Positions 17,851 through 27,206 of a DNA stretch of 64,000 nt are shown one piece after another. The stretch covers positions 434,001 to 498,000 of the forward strand of contig CANNBP010000001.1 of NCBI GenBank assembly GCA_947502885.1, read 5' to 3'. Source of the stretch: an uncultured Aquimarina sp. GTDB lineage: Bacteria > Bacteroidota > Bacteroidia > Flavobacteriales > Flavobacteriaceae. Positions within the stretch are counted from its first letter, which is position 1, and each line of letters begins with the position of its first letter. A program made the translations under genes and the position numbers. The notes under the pieces were generated by a model. It made no database searches, had not been told where the DNA came from, and worked only from the letters and a program-made list of their open reading frames with translations.

Positions 17851-19260
17851 TTATTCGGTTTTAAGACGCGAAAGCTCATCTTTAATAAAAAGTGTTTCAA
17901 TTGATTTACCCTCAACGAATTCTTTGGCTATTTTGGCAAAAGCATCAGGAGCAAAAAGAGCAACAAAATGTGGTGTATCTACAACACCAACAAAGGTGAC
18001 ATCTCCATTTGTAGACAATTTTTTGAAATAACGTTTTGCTCCATCAAAGTGAGTTTTAGGATCTAATGTCCCACTAAGAATTAACGTTCTTGGCATATTT
18101 TCTGGTACCATTGCAAAAAATTGATCACGCTCATAGGTAGGCATCTTATTTTCTGCAATAAGAAATGGTAATGGGCTTGTAAATAAAAGTTTTTCTGCTT
18201 CTTTAGCAACTTCATCTTTTTTCATTTCTGGTCTCAGATTATTTTCTGAAGCCGTGATTATCTGTACCAAAGGAATTGAATTAGTAGCCGTTGGATACTT
18301 AGAAGAAAAGTCTTTGTAAAAACTTGTAATTACCTCTACTGCCTTATTTAAAGCTGTAAAATCATTTTTTTCTAATCCTTCTATAATAGAAGGTATTGTG
18401 TTACGAACCTTAGGAATATCAAGGGTCATTCCTAAAAGCATTGCCAGATTTTTATTCGGTATTTGAGCAGCAAACTTTTCATCTGTTTTTACTCTGTCAA
18501 TTAAACTCTGTAATCTCGATATTAATGATACTGATGAATCAGATGCCTCAAGCCCCTCTAGAACTTTACGCCCTACATTATCTGTTACTTGAGAACGCTT
18601 GCTTAAATCAAAATCAACATCATCTTGTAAAGGCACAAGAGAATCTAAAATAACACCGTCAAGATTAACAGTCCCTTGTAAAATTAAACGCAACACCAAC
18701 TGTGTACCATATGACACACCATATACATATCGTTTCCCTTCACCACTTAAAGTATTTATTAACATTGATAAATCCTTTGCTCCGTTGGTTATTGAAAAAG
18801 CCTTTGTATACTCTAAATTACCAAACATTTGACCAAAACATGCCCCCCACTCTTCATTTCCTAAACCAATTCCGTTATCAGAATCTATTCGCTCTTGCTC
18901 TGGACATATTTTTCCTGATAATCCCGTACCTCTATGATCAGGAATTAAAATATCAAAATTCGGAAAAGTGTTCTTAAATTGATCTACTAACGAATAAAAA
19001 CTAGCACCTGATTCTCCTGGGCCTCCTGCTATCAACCACAAAGAACCTTCTCTCTTTTCTTTAGCTGGAAATTTTCTAACAAACAAATCGATAGTTTCAT
19101 TATTATCTTTCTTATGATACAAAGGTGCTTGTACAATTGTACATAGAGATGTTTTTAACTCTTCGATGGTTTCAGTTGTATTACATATTTTAAACTGAGC
19201 ATTAGAAACAGTTATCCCTAGTAATATACCTAGGGTACTTAGGGTAATTTTTTTTATCAT
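17851..19260 (-). CDS. Secreted alpha/beta hydrolase (S33-like peptidase)
   Basis: 469 aa with a signal peptide cleaved after S-N-A (residues ~1-21). The oxyanion region G-G-P-G-E-S-G (~79-85), nucleophile elbow G-V-S183-Y-G, a late D (S-G-T-L-D-P) and catalytic-type His (D-T-P-H-F-V) form the expected triad. The arrangement resembles tripeptidyl aminopeptidase-like S33 proteins. It acts outside the cytoplasm; substrate is not determinable. The leader contains an AT-only 9-bp inverted repeat just upstream of the start. Confidence 0.85.
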   Translation of the reverse strand: MIKKITLSTLGILLGITVSNAQFKICNTTETIEELKTSLCTIVQAPLYHKKDNNETIDLFVRKFPAKEKREGSLWLIAGGPGESGASFYSLVDQFKNTFPNFDILIPDHRGTGLSGKICPEQERIDSDNGIGLGNEEWGACFGQMFGNLEYTKAFSITNGAKDLSMLINTLSGEGKRYVYGVSYGTQLVLRLILQGTVNLDGVILDSLVPLQDDVDFDLSKRSQVTDNVGRKVLEGLEASDSSVSLISRLQSLIDRVKTDEKFAAQIPNKNLAMLLGMTLDIPKVRNTIPSIIEGLEKNDFTALNKAVEVITSFYKDFSSKYPTATNSIPLVQIITASENNLRPEMKKDEVAKEAEKLLFTSPLPFLIAENKMPTYERDQFFAMVPENMPRTLILSGTLDPKTHFDGAKRYFKKLSTNGDVTFVGVVDTPHFVALFAPDAFAKIAKEFVEGKSIETLFIKDELSRLKTE

Positions 19261-19572
19261 TACAAAACTTATTAAAAAAGGATTCTTTTAATAAACCAAA
19301 CTTCTTTGTTGGTAAATAGAATTCGAATAAAACTATAATAAGCGTACCTTCTTCAGTCATTTAGTTTTTTTTAACATAAGGATTCATGTCAAAAAGTAAC
19401 ATTTAGCCATACTAAAAGCGAACCAACAACAATCACTACATACTAAAAATCAAACAACTAACAAACGTCAAATCGATAAAAACATGCACAGGATAGTGAT
19501 TATATTTAATTTTTTACTACTTATTCTTAAACGTTCCGTTTTTTGTATTTTCGTGCAAACAATGCATACCAC
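19261..19572. other. Intergenic region, divergent genes
   Basis: 312 bases between the secreted hydrolase and the carboxylase gene. The only structure noted is the inverted repeat TTATTAAAA (19269-19277)/TTTTAATAA (19286-19294), 8 bases upstream of the hydrolase start, where it could affect initiation. No clear promoter pair or open frame was found. Confidence 0.5.
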
Positions 19573-21201
19573 ATGGATATCAACTTCAACAAAAACGAAG
19601 ATCATAATAAACTTTTAGTATCGTCACTTCGGCAACGATTTGCTAAAGTAAAATTAGGAGGAGGTCAAAAACGAATAGAAAAGCTTCATTCGAAAGGGAA
19701 AATGACCGCAAGAGAACGAATTAATTACCTATTGGATAAAGATGCCAAATGTATAGAAATAGGAGCTTTTGCAGGAGAAGACATGTATGAAGAACATGGA
19801 GGTTGTCCAAGCGGTGGGGTCGTTGTCAAAATAGGTTATATTGAAGGAAAACAATGTATAGTAGTAGCCAATGATGCTACAGTAAAAGCAGGTGCATGGT
19901 TTCCTATAACAGGGAAAAAAAACCTTAGGGCACAAGAATTAGCCATAGAAAACAGATTACCCATTATATATCTTGTAGATAGCGCTGGCGTTTATTTACC
20001 TATGCAAGATGAAATTTTTCCAGACAAAGAGCATTTCGGAAGAATATTTCGTAATAATGCCGTTATGAGTAGTATGGGGATTACCCAAATTTCTGCTGTA
20101 ATGGGTAGTTGTGTAGCTGGTGGTGCTTACTTACCTATTATGAGTGATGAAGCACTAATCGTAGATAAAACCGGAAGTATTTTTCTTGCAGGTAGTTATT
20201 TGGTAAAAGCTGCCATTGGAGAAAGCATTGATAATGAAACTTTAGGAGGAGCAACTACTCATTGTGAAATCTCTGGAGTAACAGATTATAAGGCCAAAGA
20301 CGACTCTGATGCTTTGAATACTATTAAAAATATAATCTCAAAAATTGGAGATTATGAAAAAGCTGGATTTAATCGTATCGAACCAACTAACCCAAAATTA
20401 GATCCTAAGGAAATATATGGTTTACTACCAAAAGCGAGAAATGAACAATATGATATGATAGAGATCATCAATCGCCTTGTTGATGATTCTGATTTTGAAG
20501 AGTACAAATCTGGATATGGACAAACTATCATAACTGGTTATGCTCGTATTGATGGTTGGGCCGTGGGTATAGTCGCCAATCAACGTAAAATTGTAAAAAC
20601 TAAAAAAGGAGAAATGCAATTTGGCGGTGTAATTTATTCTGACTCTGCCGATAAAGCAACTAGGTTTATAGCCAATTGTAATCAAAAGAAAATACCACTT
20701 GTATTTCTACAAGATGTAACAGGTTTTATGGTTGGTAGCAAGAGTGAACATGGTGGAATCATAAAAGATGGTGCCAAAATGGTAAACGCTGTGAGCAATA
20801 GTGTTGTTCCTAAATTTACCATAGTAATTGGTAATTCGTATGGTGCTGGTAATTATGCTATGTGTGGTAAGGCCTATGACCCAAGGTTAATCGCTGCATG
20901 GCCCAGTGCAGAGTTGGCAGTAATGGGAGGAACACAAGCAGCAAAGGTTTTATTGCAAATAGAAACTGCTTCATTAAAAAAGAAAGGCGAACAGTTATCT
21001 GAAGAAGACGAAAAGGCATTATTTGATAAAATTAAAAATCGATATGATGCTCAAACTTCTCCTTATTATGCAGCAGCTAGACTATGGACAGATGCTATAA
21101 TTGACCCATTAGATACCAGAAAATGGGTATCTATGGGAATAGAAGCAGCCGATCATGCACCAATTGAAAAGAAATTTAACTTAGGGGTAATTCAAGTCTG
21201 A
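19573..21201 (+). CDS. Acyl-CoA carboxylase beta (carboxyltransferase) subunit, methylcrotonoyl-CoA carboxylase-like
   Basis: 542 aa from ATG 19573 (a TTG at 19543 is open in frame but unlikely). Motifs KGKMTARERI, VANDATVKAGAWFPIT, LVDSAGVYLPMQDE and VMGSCVAGGAYLP resemble the methylcrotonoyl-CoA carboxylase beta subunit more than propionyl-CoA carboxylase. It would transfer carboxyl from biotin to a branched enoyl-CoA, a step of leucine breakdown; the biotin-carrying alpha subunit is not in this window. The two crotonase-like halves are complete. The next gene, a histidine kinase, starts 2 bases after the stop. Confidence 0.9.
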   Translation: MDINFNKNEDHNKLLVSSLRQRFAKVKLGGGQKRIEKLHSKGKMTARERINYLLDKDAKCIEIGAFAGEDMYEEHGGCPSGGVVVKIGYIEGKQCIVVANDATVKAGAWFPITGKKNLRAQELAIENRLPIIYLVDSAGVYLPMQDEIFPDKEHFGRIFRNNAVMSSMGITQISAVMGSCVAGGAYLPIMSDEALIVDKTGSIFLAGSYLVKAAIGESIDNETLGGATTHCEISGVTDYKAKDDSDALNTIKNIISKIGDYEKAGFNRIEPTNPKLDPKEIYGLLPKARNEQYDMIEIINRLVDDSDFEEYKSGYGQTIITGYARIDGWAVGIVANQRKIVKTKKGEMQFGGVIYSDSADKATRFIANCNQKKIPLVFLQDVTGFMVGSKSEHGGIIKDGAKMVNAVSNSVVPKFTIVIGNSYGAGNYAMCGKAYDPRLIAAWPSAELAVMGGTQAAKVLLQIETASLKKKGEQLSEEDEKALFDKIKNRYDAQTSPYYAAARLWTDAIIDPLDTRKWVSMGIEAADHAPIEKKFNLGVIQV

Positions 21202-21203
21202 AT

Positions 21204-23042
21204 ATGAAGTTATATCATTCTATCACAGTATTGGTAGCGTTACTTTTTTCTAGCCTAATACATTCTCAAGACAATGTAGATAAAGTGCAGGAAATAGAGT
21301 CCTATCTTAAACAATCAAAAATACTATTGCAAAAAAAACCAGATAGTTCTATATATTATGTCGAAAAAGCATTAGAGGCTTCCAAATTAATTAAAGTTGA
21401 TACTCTTATTGCCAAGTCTCGTCTACAGAAAAGTAGTTTGTTACTTTTAAAAAAAGAGTTCCCTGAAGCAGATTCTTTACTTCAAATTAATTTGACTCAA
21501 GAATTACCCAAACATATTAAAGGGCAAACCCTTCATAATCTTGCCACCATACAATATTATAACCAAGATTTTAAGAAAGCGCTTGATATTTATATTCAGG
21601 CAGCAAAGGTTTTAGAAGAGTCAAAAAATTCAAGTAATTTAGTAAATACCTATGCCAATATTGGAGCTATTAATGCGACATTAAAAAATTTTAAAAATGC
21701 TCAAATATACCTAGAAAGAGCTCTTCCCTTAAGTAAGTCTAATGAGGTTTTGAGACTACAGATTTTGGTTAATCTTTGTAATATGTATCTAGAACAAAAA
21801 CTCTTTGATAAGTTTACTGATAATATATTTGAAGCAGAACAACTGGCAGAAAAGTATAAATTAAAAAGAATTCTTTCTGTCGTCTATAACAACTTTACAA
21901 AATATTATGCAGCAGAAGGTGCCGATTATAACTTAGCATTAACTTATGGGCAAAAAGCTATATCCATAAAAAAAGAACTTAATCAGGCAAATACTCTTAA
22001 TATAACCTATAATAATGTTGCCTATTCTTATTTACAAAAAGGAGAATACCAAAAAGCAATATCTTATCTTGATAGTGCTATGATTGGAGCACAAGGTATA
22101 CTTAAATCATACATATACAACAACTATAAAGATGCATATATTGGCTTAAAAAACCATAAAACAGCATTACACTATGCTGATCTTAAAGATGTTTATAAAG
22201 ACTCAATAACCAACTCTTTACAAAAAGAGAAAGTAGCAGAACTAACAGAAAAGTTTGAATCAGAAAAGAAACAGAATCAAATTGATGTTCTTGATGCCCA
22301 AAATGAGCTTCAAGCGCTTACAATAAAACAACAAAATTACCTATTGATAGTTTTACTGCTTTTTGGGATATTACTTCTCGTATTGGGTTATTTTGGTTTT
22401 AAAAGTTATAAAACAAAAGAACAGTTAGACAAAGTATTACTTCAGCAAAGGTTAAAGAAAACCCAGCTTAATCCACATTTTTTGTTTAATTCATTACAAA
22501 GTATTCAAAACTTTATTTATAAAAATGATAAAGAAAAATCCAGTTCGTATTTAGCAAGCTATTCAAAATTAATTCGTTTGATCTTAGAAAAATCTGATGA
22601 TGATTTCATTAGTGTAACAGACGATAAAATAGCTTTAGAATCTTACCTTAATCTTCAACAACTTACTCATAACAATAAATTCTCTTATGATGTCATTGTT
22701 GAAGACACTGTCGATGAAGATTTTGATATGCTACCTACTCTAGTAACCCAGCCATTTGTAGAAAATGCAATAATACATGGCTTAAAAAACAACACCAACG
22801 GAACCATAAATGTTCGATACTTTAAGAACAATTCAACTTTTTACGTAGCTATTGTTGATAATGGTAAAGGTTACGATATCAAAAAAGATAACTCTAACAG
22901 ATTACATAAATCGATGAGTATGGATATTATTAAAGAACAATTTAAAAATCTTAACAAAAGTTCTAAAAATTTTGTTGGTGATATTGCAATTAATTCTTCT
23001 GCAAAAGGAACAGAAGTAATTTTAAGCTTTACAGCGGCATAA
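21204..23042 (+). CDS. TPR sensor histidine kinase, LytS/YehU type
   Basis: 612 aa. A signal peptide (~1-21) precedes periplasmic TPR-like repeats (~35-320), then a coiled coil, a transmembrane helix (~377-396) and a cytoplasmic His_kinase domain with the phospho-acceptor H425 in L-N-P-H-F-L-F-N and an ATPase N-box Q-P-F-V-E-N-A-I-I-H. The arrangement is a common Bacteroidota membrane sensor. It pairs with the LytTR regulator encoded 19 bases downstream, and is probably cotranscribed with the carboxylase. Confidence 0.9.
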   Translation: MKLYHSITVLVALLFSSLIHSQDNVDKVQEIESYLKQSKILLQKKPDSSIYYVEKALEASKLIKVDTLIAKSRLQKSSLLLLKKEFPEADSLLQINLTQELPKHIKGQTLHNLATIQYYNQDFKKALDIYIQAAKVLEESKNSSNLVNTYANIGAINATLKNFKNAQIYLERALPLSKSNEVLRLQILVNLCNMYLEQKLFDKFTDNIFEAEQLAEKYKLKRILSVVYNNFTKYYAAEGADYNLALTYGQKAISIKKELNQANTLNITYNNVAYSYLQKGEYQKAISYLDSAMIGAQGILKSYIYNNYKDAYIGLKNHKTALHYADLKDVYKDSITNSLQKEKVAELTEKFESEKKQNQIDVLDAQNELQALTIKQQNYLLIVLLLFGILLLVLGYFGFKSYKTKEQLDKVLLQQRLKKTQLNPHFLFNSLQSIQNFIYKNDKEKSSSYLASYSKLIRLILEKSDDDFISVTDDKIALESYLNLQQLTHNNKFSYDVIVEDTVDEDFDMLPTLVTQPFVENAIIHGLKNNTNGTINVRYFKNNSTFYVAIVDNGKGYDIKKDNSNRLHKSMSMDIIKEQFKNLNKSSKNFVGDIAINSSAKGTEVILSFTAA

Positions 23043-23061
23043 AAAAGATTCTCACAACAAA

Positions 23062-23811
23062 ATGAAAACCATATCCTGCTTTATTGTAGAAGATGATCCT
23101 CAAGCACTTGAGTATGCAACTTCTATTTTAAAACAATACAAAACAATAGATATTATTGGTTCTACAGACAAAATAAAAGACGCTGCTGATCTGATAAAAA
23201 GGTTAAACCCTGATTTTGTAATTTTAGATATATTTCTTACCGATGGTACAGCTTTTGACTTTCTATCACTTGTAAACGACATAAATTTTAGAATTATATT
23301 CACAACTTCTTATGCCAAATATGCCATCGATGCCTTTAAATTTAGTGCGTTGGATTACCTCTTAAAACCTTATGAAGAAAAAGAATTAATCCTAGCGATA
23401 GATAAAGTAAAAGATGACATTCATAAAACACAATATCAATCACAATTAAATGCATTGCTGCATAATCTATCTGATAAGGAAACATCAAAAAAAATTGTAC
23501 TCAAAAATGCAGAGACAATTCATGTGGTTGATATTAAAAATATTATTTATGCTCAATCTGATAATAATTATACCACATTCTTACTCATAAATGAGCAAAA
23601 AATAATTGTATCCAAATCACTTAAATCTTTTGATGATAAGTTAAAAATTCATAATTTTTTTCGTGTCCATCAAAGCTTTCTAATTAATTTATCTCATATT
23701 TCTTCATTCGATAGACGTAATGAAGAAATAGTTCTTAAGCAAGAACATTGTATACCCGTAGCACAAAGCAGAAAAAAAAGTTTAATCGAATATTTGGATA
23801 AACTTTTTTGA
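23062..23811 (+). CDS. LytTR-family response regulator
   Basis: 249 aa. The receiver domain has the acidic pair E10-D11-D12, phospho-acceptor D56 (V-I-L-D-I-F) and K102 (L-L-K-P-Y). The C-terminal LytTR DNA-binding domain (~140-245) contains the typical I-I-Y-A-Q-S-D-N-N-Y-T and F-F-R-V-H-Q-S-F-L-I-N motifs. It is the cognate partner of the preceding kinase; targets unknown, though LytTR proteins usually bind direct repeats. Confidence 0.92.
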   Translation: MKTISCFIVEDDPQALEYATSILKQYKTIDIIGSTDKIKDAADLIKRLNPDFVILDIFLTDGTAFDFLSLVNDINFRIIFTTSYAKYAIDAFKFSALDYLLKPYEEKELILAIDKVKDDIHKTQYQSQLNALLHNLSDKETSKKIVLKNAETIHVVDIKNIIYAQSDNNYTTFLLINEQKIIVSKSLKSFDDKLKIHNFFRVHQSFLINLSHISSFDRRNEEIVLKQEHCIPVAQSRKKSLIEYLDKLF

Positions 23812-23916
23812 AATTCTCAGAAATCTTCATTGATTTCTAAAAAACTACCTTCAAATTCACATCTACCATAATTCTTATAATTAAGAGTTTTAAATTACAA
23901 GCTGAAATTATTTTTA

Positions 23917-23946
23917 AGTAAGTCTAATACTAGTATTAGACTTACT
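23917..23946. repeat. 30-bp perfect palindrome
   Basis: Every base from 23917 to 23946 pairs with its mirror about the centre between 23931 and 23932 (central hexamer ACTAGT, outer ends AGTAAG/CTTACT). It lies in the gap between the LytTR gene and the lipoprotein gene. There is no T-tract on either side, so it is not a standard terminator. It may be an operator for a dimeric regulator or a cruciform-forming element. Confidence 0.7.
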
Positions 23947-24066
23947 CACAAGTTGAGAAAACTTAGAAAATATGAATAAAGTTTTTAATTCCTATAAAAC
24001 GAGTTAAAGTGCTTTAAAAACAATTAAGGTAAAACAAAAACACATCACACAAAAAACGAAAAAGTA

Positions 24067-24687
24067 ATGAAAAGAACTATTGTTAAAGCGGTATGCATTA
24101 TGCTATTAATCTCTTGTGGCAAAAATAAAAACGAAGAAAAAGAACCTGGGCTTTTAGATATTATAGAAAATGTTTCTGATCTTAATAAAATGGCTAATGA
24201 ATTGGAAGAAATTGAAGAAGAAGGACAACAGCTAGAGAATACCACTCCCGTCTCTAATGATATATTAAAAGCTATCATCCCAGATGATTTACCTGGATAT
24301 ACAAGAAAAAAAATAACCATTGGAAATCAACTGATACCTGATATTAGTATGGCAGATGCAGAATATAAAAATGAAAATGGTGATATCATTTATTTCTCTA
24401 TACTTGATGGAGCTGGAGAAACTGGAAGTGCAATGATTGCATTTGCACGCATGGGGTTTGCAAGAGATTTTGAAGAAGAAACTGAAACAGGCTACAAAAA
24501 ATCTACTATTATAAATGGATATAAGGCCATTGAAGAAGTTGTACAAAACGATTATGATACTAGCAAAGATGCTAAGATAGAACTCTTAATTTCTAAAAGA
24601 TTTCTTTTCTCTTTAGAAGGAAAAAATATTTCTATAAGTGACCTAAAGGATATGGTTGATGAGTTTGATATAAAAGAACTCGAGTAA
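24067..24687 (+). CDS. Lipoprotein of unknown function
   Basis: 206 aa with a lipoprotein signal peptide and lipobox L-I-S-C (Cys18). The mature N-terminus is highly charged (K-N-K-N-E-E-K-E, then a run of Glu), followed by a globular region from about residue 70. I do not recognise the family. The gene is spaced from, and in the same direction as, two further exported unknown proteins and may form a transcription unit with them. Confidence 0.7.
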   Translation: MKRTIVKAVCIMLLISCGKNKNEEKEPGLLDIIENVSDLNKMANELEEIEEEGQQLENTTPVSNDILKAIIPDDLPGYTRKKITIGNQLIPDISMADAEYKNENGDIIYFSILDGAGETGSAMIAFARMGFARDFEEETETGYKKSTIINGYKAIEEVVQNDYDTSKDAKIELLISKRFLFSLEGKNISISDLKDMVDEFDIKELE

Positions 24688-24750
24688 TTATCTAAATAAC
24701 ACAACATCAAATTACAAAAATGCATCAATGATTTAATTTAATCATAATTA

Positions 24751-26292
24751 ATGAAAACTCAATATTTATATTTAAAGGTATTCTCGATTTCTATTTTTTT
24801 ATTGGCAAGTACTATTGGCCACGCTCAAATATTTGAAAAAATAACTAAAAAAGTACGTAACATATCCAGTAAAACGAGAAAAGCATCTTTTGAAAAAACC
24901 GCAGCTATTTCCACTTCAATAAAAGATACATTGTACGGAATCGATTGGTTTGACGAAAATATGTTTACACCAGAAACTGCTGATAGAATTGGCAATTCGG
25001 CTCTTCCTCCAGGTTATTATAAATCTACCGTAAGATCTTATTGTTTAAAAGCTGGAGTATACGGGCCTACTAAAGGAGATGGATATCAAATTGCCAAATT
25101 AAAGGGAAGAAAAGCTAAATTAATTCACTCAATTATTACAAAAACAGTAAAGCATCCTACTATTTCCCAATCTGATGTTCAAACTCTCATATGGGGAATT
25201 GAAGCAGGAGCAAAATTTTCTAAATATCCCATAGAATTCCAAGCCAAAGTAAGCCCCCTACTTACTAAAAAAGATATTCTATTTATGAATATCAGCTTTG
25301 ACAAATTAAAGAATAAAGTGCTTCCAAAAAAAGTAAAATCTCTAATAGACACCTATGCTTCATTACGTCAAAAAATGCAATCTACGCAAATGAAATATGA
25401 TGAAATAGAAGCTATTGCAGTAAAAAAAGGAATCCCACCTTTGGGAATAGGAAGCAAAGAGATCAATGTAGGGATTTGGTCATATATTGGTAATGGTTTC
25501 TTTTTACGAGCAAACCCTCAAGGATACTCTACAACAGACATAGAATTATATAGACCTGCTAAATTAAATGTTGTAAAAGATAAAAAAGGAAGAATCCATA
25601 TTATTACAGATAAAGAAAACACTATGAAAATAACTTATAGTGATGAACCTGATACTAATATATTTGATTATGGACACACAAAAGTTCCTGTCTGGAAAAT
25701 CAAAAAACTACATTTATCAAACAGTAAAAAAAATCGAGACACCGTCTTAAACATTAATGCATGGCTTTTTAGGGGTTCAATAAAAAACCTTGATCTAGTT
25801 ATGACAAAGCCTCAACACTCTTCTCCTGAGCATATTTTCTCCAAGAAAAAGAAAGGAGGGCCTTTTCTTGAGGAAAAACGATATTTTTTTCAAAAAAACA
25901 ATAAAGACAAAATACCATTGTGGGATGTGCTTAAAAATCGATTTGAAAAAATGAAAAAAATGATTAAGAAATATAAGGAACTAAAAGGATATGCACAGGA
26001 AATTGATGATATGAATGAAGTAAAACCCACAGAAGATCATCTAAACAAGAAAAATCAAAGTAAAATGCTCAATGATGCAATAAAAGCAGTCACAAACCCT
26101 ACTGATTTTAAAGGAAAATCAACATGGATAAGAAAAAATTTAAAAATGACGATGGATCTAGTTATGAATGCCATCTTCGCTCTTGAAGGATATAATAATG
26201 ACCCAAAAGATCCTGATTTAGCATCTAACCCTGCACAACCAGGAAATACAAGTAAACAGCGAATAGGGCTCAGTAATTACGAAAAACAATAA
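24751..26292 (+). CDS. Exported protein of unknown function, 513 aa
   Basis: A signal peptide (cleavage likely after G-H-A, residue ~25) precedes a lysine-rich protein with no domain I can name. A conserved-looking segment G-I-G-S-K-E-I-N-V-G-I-W-S-Y lies near residue 231, and residues ~390-440 are strongly charged and likely helical (M-K-K-M-I-K-K-Y-K-E-L). The C-terminus lacks a T9SS sorting domain. Its neighbours on both sides are also exported unknowns. Confidence 0.65.
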   Translation: MKTQYLYLKVFSISIFLLASTIGHAQIFEKITKKVRNISSKTRKASFEKTAAISTSIKDTLYGIDWFDENMFTPETADRIGNSALPPGYYKSTVRSYCLKAGVYGPTKGDGYQIAKLKGRKAKLIHSIITKTVKHPTISQSDVQTLIWGIEAGAKFSKYPIEFQAKVSPLLTKKDILFMNISFDKLKNKVLPKKVKSLIDTYASLRQKMQSTQMKYDEIEAIAVKKGIPPLGIGSKEINVGIWSYIGNGFFLRANPQGYSTTDIELYRPAKLNVVKDKKGRIHIITDKENTMKITYSDEPDTNIFDYGHTKVPVWKIKKLHLSNSKKNRDTVLNINAWLFRGSIKNLDLVMTKPQHSSPEHIFSKKKKGGPFLEEKRYFFQKNNKDKIPLWDVLKNRFEKMKKMIKKYKELKGYAQEIDDMNEVKPTEDHLNKKNQSKMLNDAIKAVTNPTDFKGKSTWIRKNLKMTMDLVMNAIFALEGYNNDPKDPDLASNPAQPGNTSKQRIGLSNYEKQ

Positions 26293-26369
26293 CAAAAGAT
26301 GGATGATATTTTGATGTTTTCTCTTCTAAATATTGTGGCACATTCATTATATATAAAATATAACTATTT

Positions 26370-27092
26370 ATGAATACGAAAAATTCATTGCAATGCTCTA
26401 GATTACTGATCTTAGTGTTTATAGTATTTTCAATTTCAGTAAGTTATTCCCAAGACTGTAATGCCGTTCTTTTTATGAAAGAGGGAGCTGTATTAACTTA
26501 TGGACAATACAATAAAAAAGGGAAAAAAGAGAGTACTACAATTCATCAAACAACCAATATACAAAGTGAAGGTAAAAACTCTTTAACCGCCACCATAAAA
26601 GCTTCTGTAACCGATGTAAAAAACAAAGAAACATTTGACACAACCTACTCTGCAAGTTGTAAAAATGGTTTATTTAGTTTAGACATGCTACGGTTTTTTA
26701 ATCACAATAAACTTGCTGCATACAATAATGATGCAAAATTTGAATTAAAAATTAATGGTGATGTACTAGAATTCCCTGTAGGCATGAAACCCGGAGATCA
26801 ATTAAATGATGGTCACATTACTATAAAGGTCAACAGTAATGGTTTTACTTTAATTACTCTTACCAACAATATTATTAATCGTAAAATTATTAGTAAAGAA
26901 GAAATAACAACTCCTGCAGGAACATTTATGTGCCAAAAGGTTTCTTTTGAGTTTGATTCTAAAGTTGGTATCCTTAATGTAAAAGGAACGGGAACTGAAT
27001 GGTACTATAAAGATGTAGTTTTGGTACGATCAGAATCCTATAATAAAAAAGGTAAATTGACGGGATATAGTGAATTAATGGAATATAAATAA
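26370..27092 (+). CDS. Exported TapB/DUF3108-like beta protein
   Basis: 240 aa with a signal peptide ending S-Y-S-Q (~28) and two Cys in the mature protein (D-C-N-A, A-S-C-K). The pattern of alternating beta strands, the T-P-A-G-T-F-M-C-Q-K-V segment and the closing T-E-W-Y-Y-K-D-V-V-L-V-R-S-E are typical of DUF3108/TapB-like extracytoplasmic proteins, where T-P-x-G-x-F is a recurrent motif. Function unknown. A 14-bp hairpin follows the stop codon. Confidence 0.7.
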   Translation: MNTKNSLQCSRLLILVFIVFSISVSYSQDCNAVLFMKEGAVLTYGQYNKKGKKESTTIHQTTNIQSEGKNSLTATIKASVTDVKNKETFDTTYSASCKNGLFSLDMLRFFNHNKLAAYNNDAKFELKINGDVLEFPVGMKPGDQLNDGHITIKVNSNGFTLITLTNNIINRKIISKEEITTPAGTFMCQKVSFEFDSKVGILNVKGTGTEWYYKDVVLVRSESYNKKGKLTGYSELMEYK

Positions 27093-27103
27093 TCATTAAT
27101 AAC

Positions 27104-27142
27104 ACCAGATGATTATAAAACTTTTATCTATAATCATCTGGT
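27104..27142 (+). terminator. Terminator-like hairpin after the TapB-like gene
   Basis: ACCAGATGATTATA (27104-27117) and TATAATCATCTGGT (27129-27142) pair perfectly over 14 bp with an 11-base loop. Only a short T stretch follows, so strength is uncertain. Confidence 0.55.
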
Positions 27143-27179
27143 TTACCAATAGAGTATTCATTCTCACATAACTTTTCTT

Positions 27180-27187
27180 TATTTTTG
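27180..27187 (+). promoter_or_regulatory. Candidate -7 element for the TIGR02757 gene
   Basis: TATTTTTG matches TAnnTTTG, 19 bases upstream of the GTG start at 27207. A -33 TTG was not found at standard spacing. Confidence 0.4.
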
Positions 27188-27206
27188 AGCTCTCAAACAA
27201 ACAATT

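Noticed and set aside
23819..23838. AGAAATC/GATTTCT hairpin after the LytTR gene as a terminator
   Set aside because: The stem is short and AT-rich and is followed by As, not Ts, on the plus strand.
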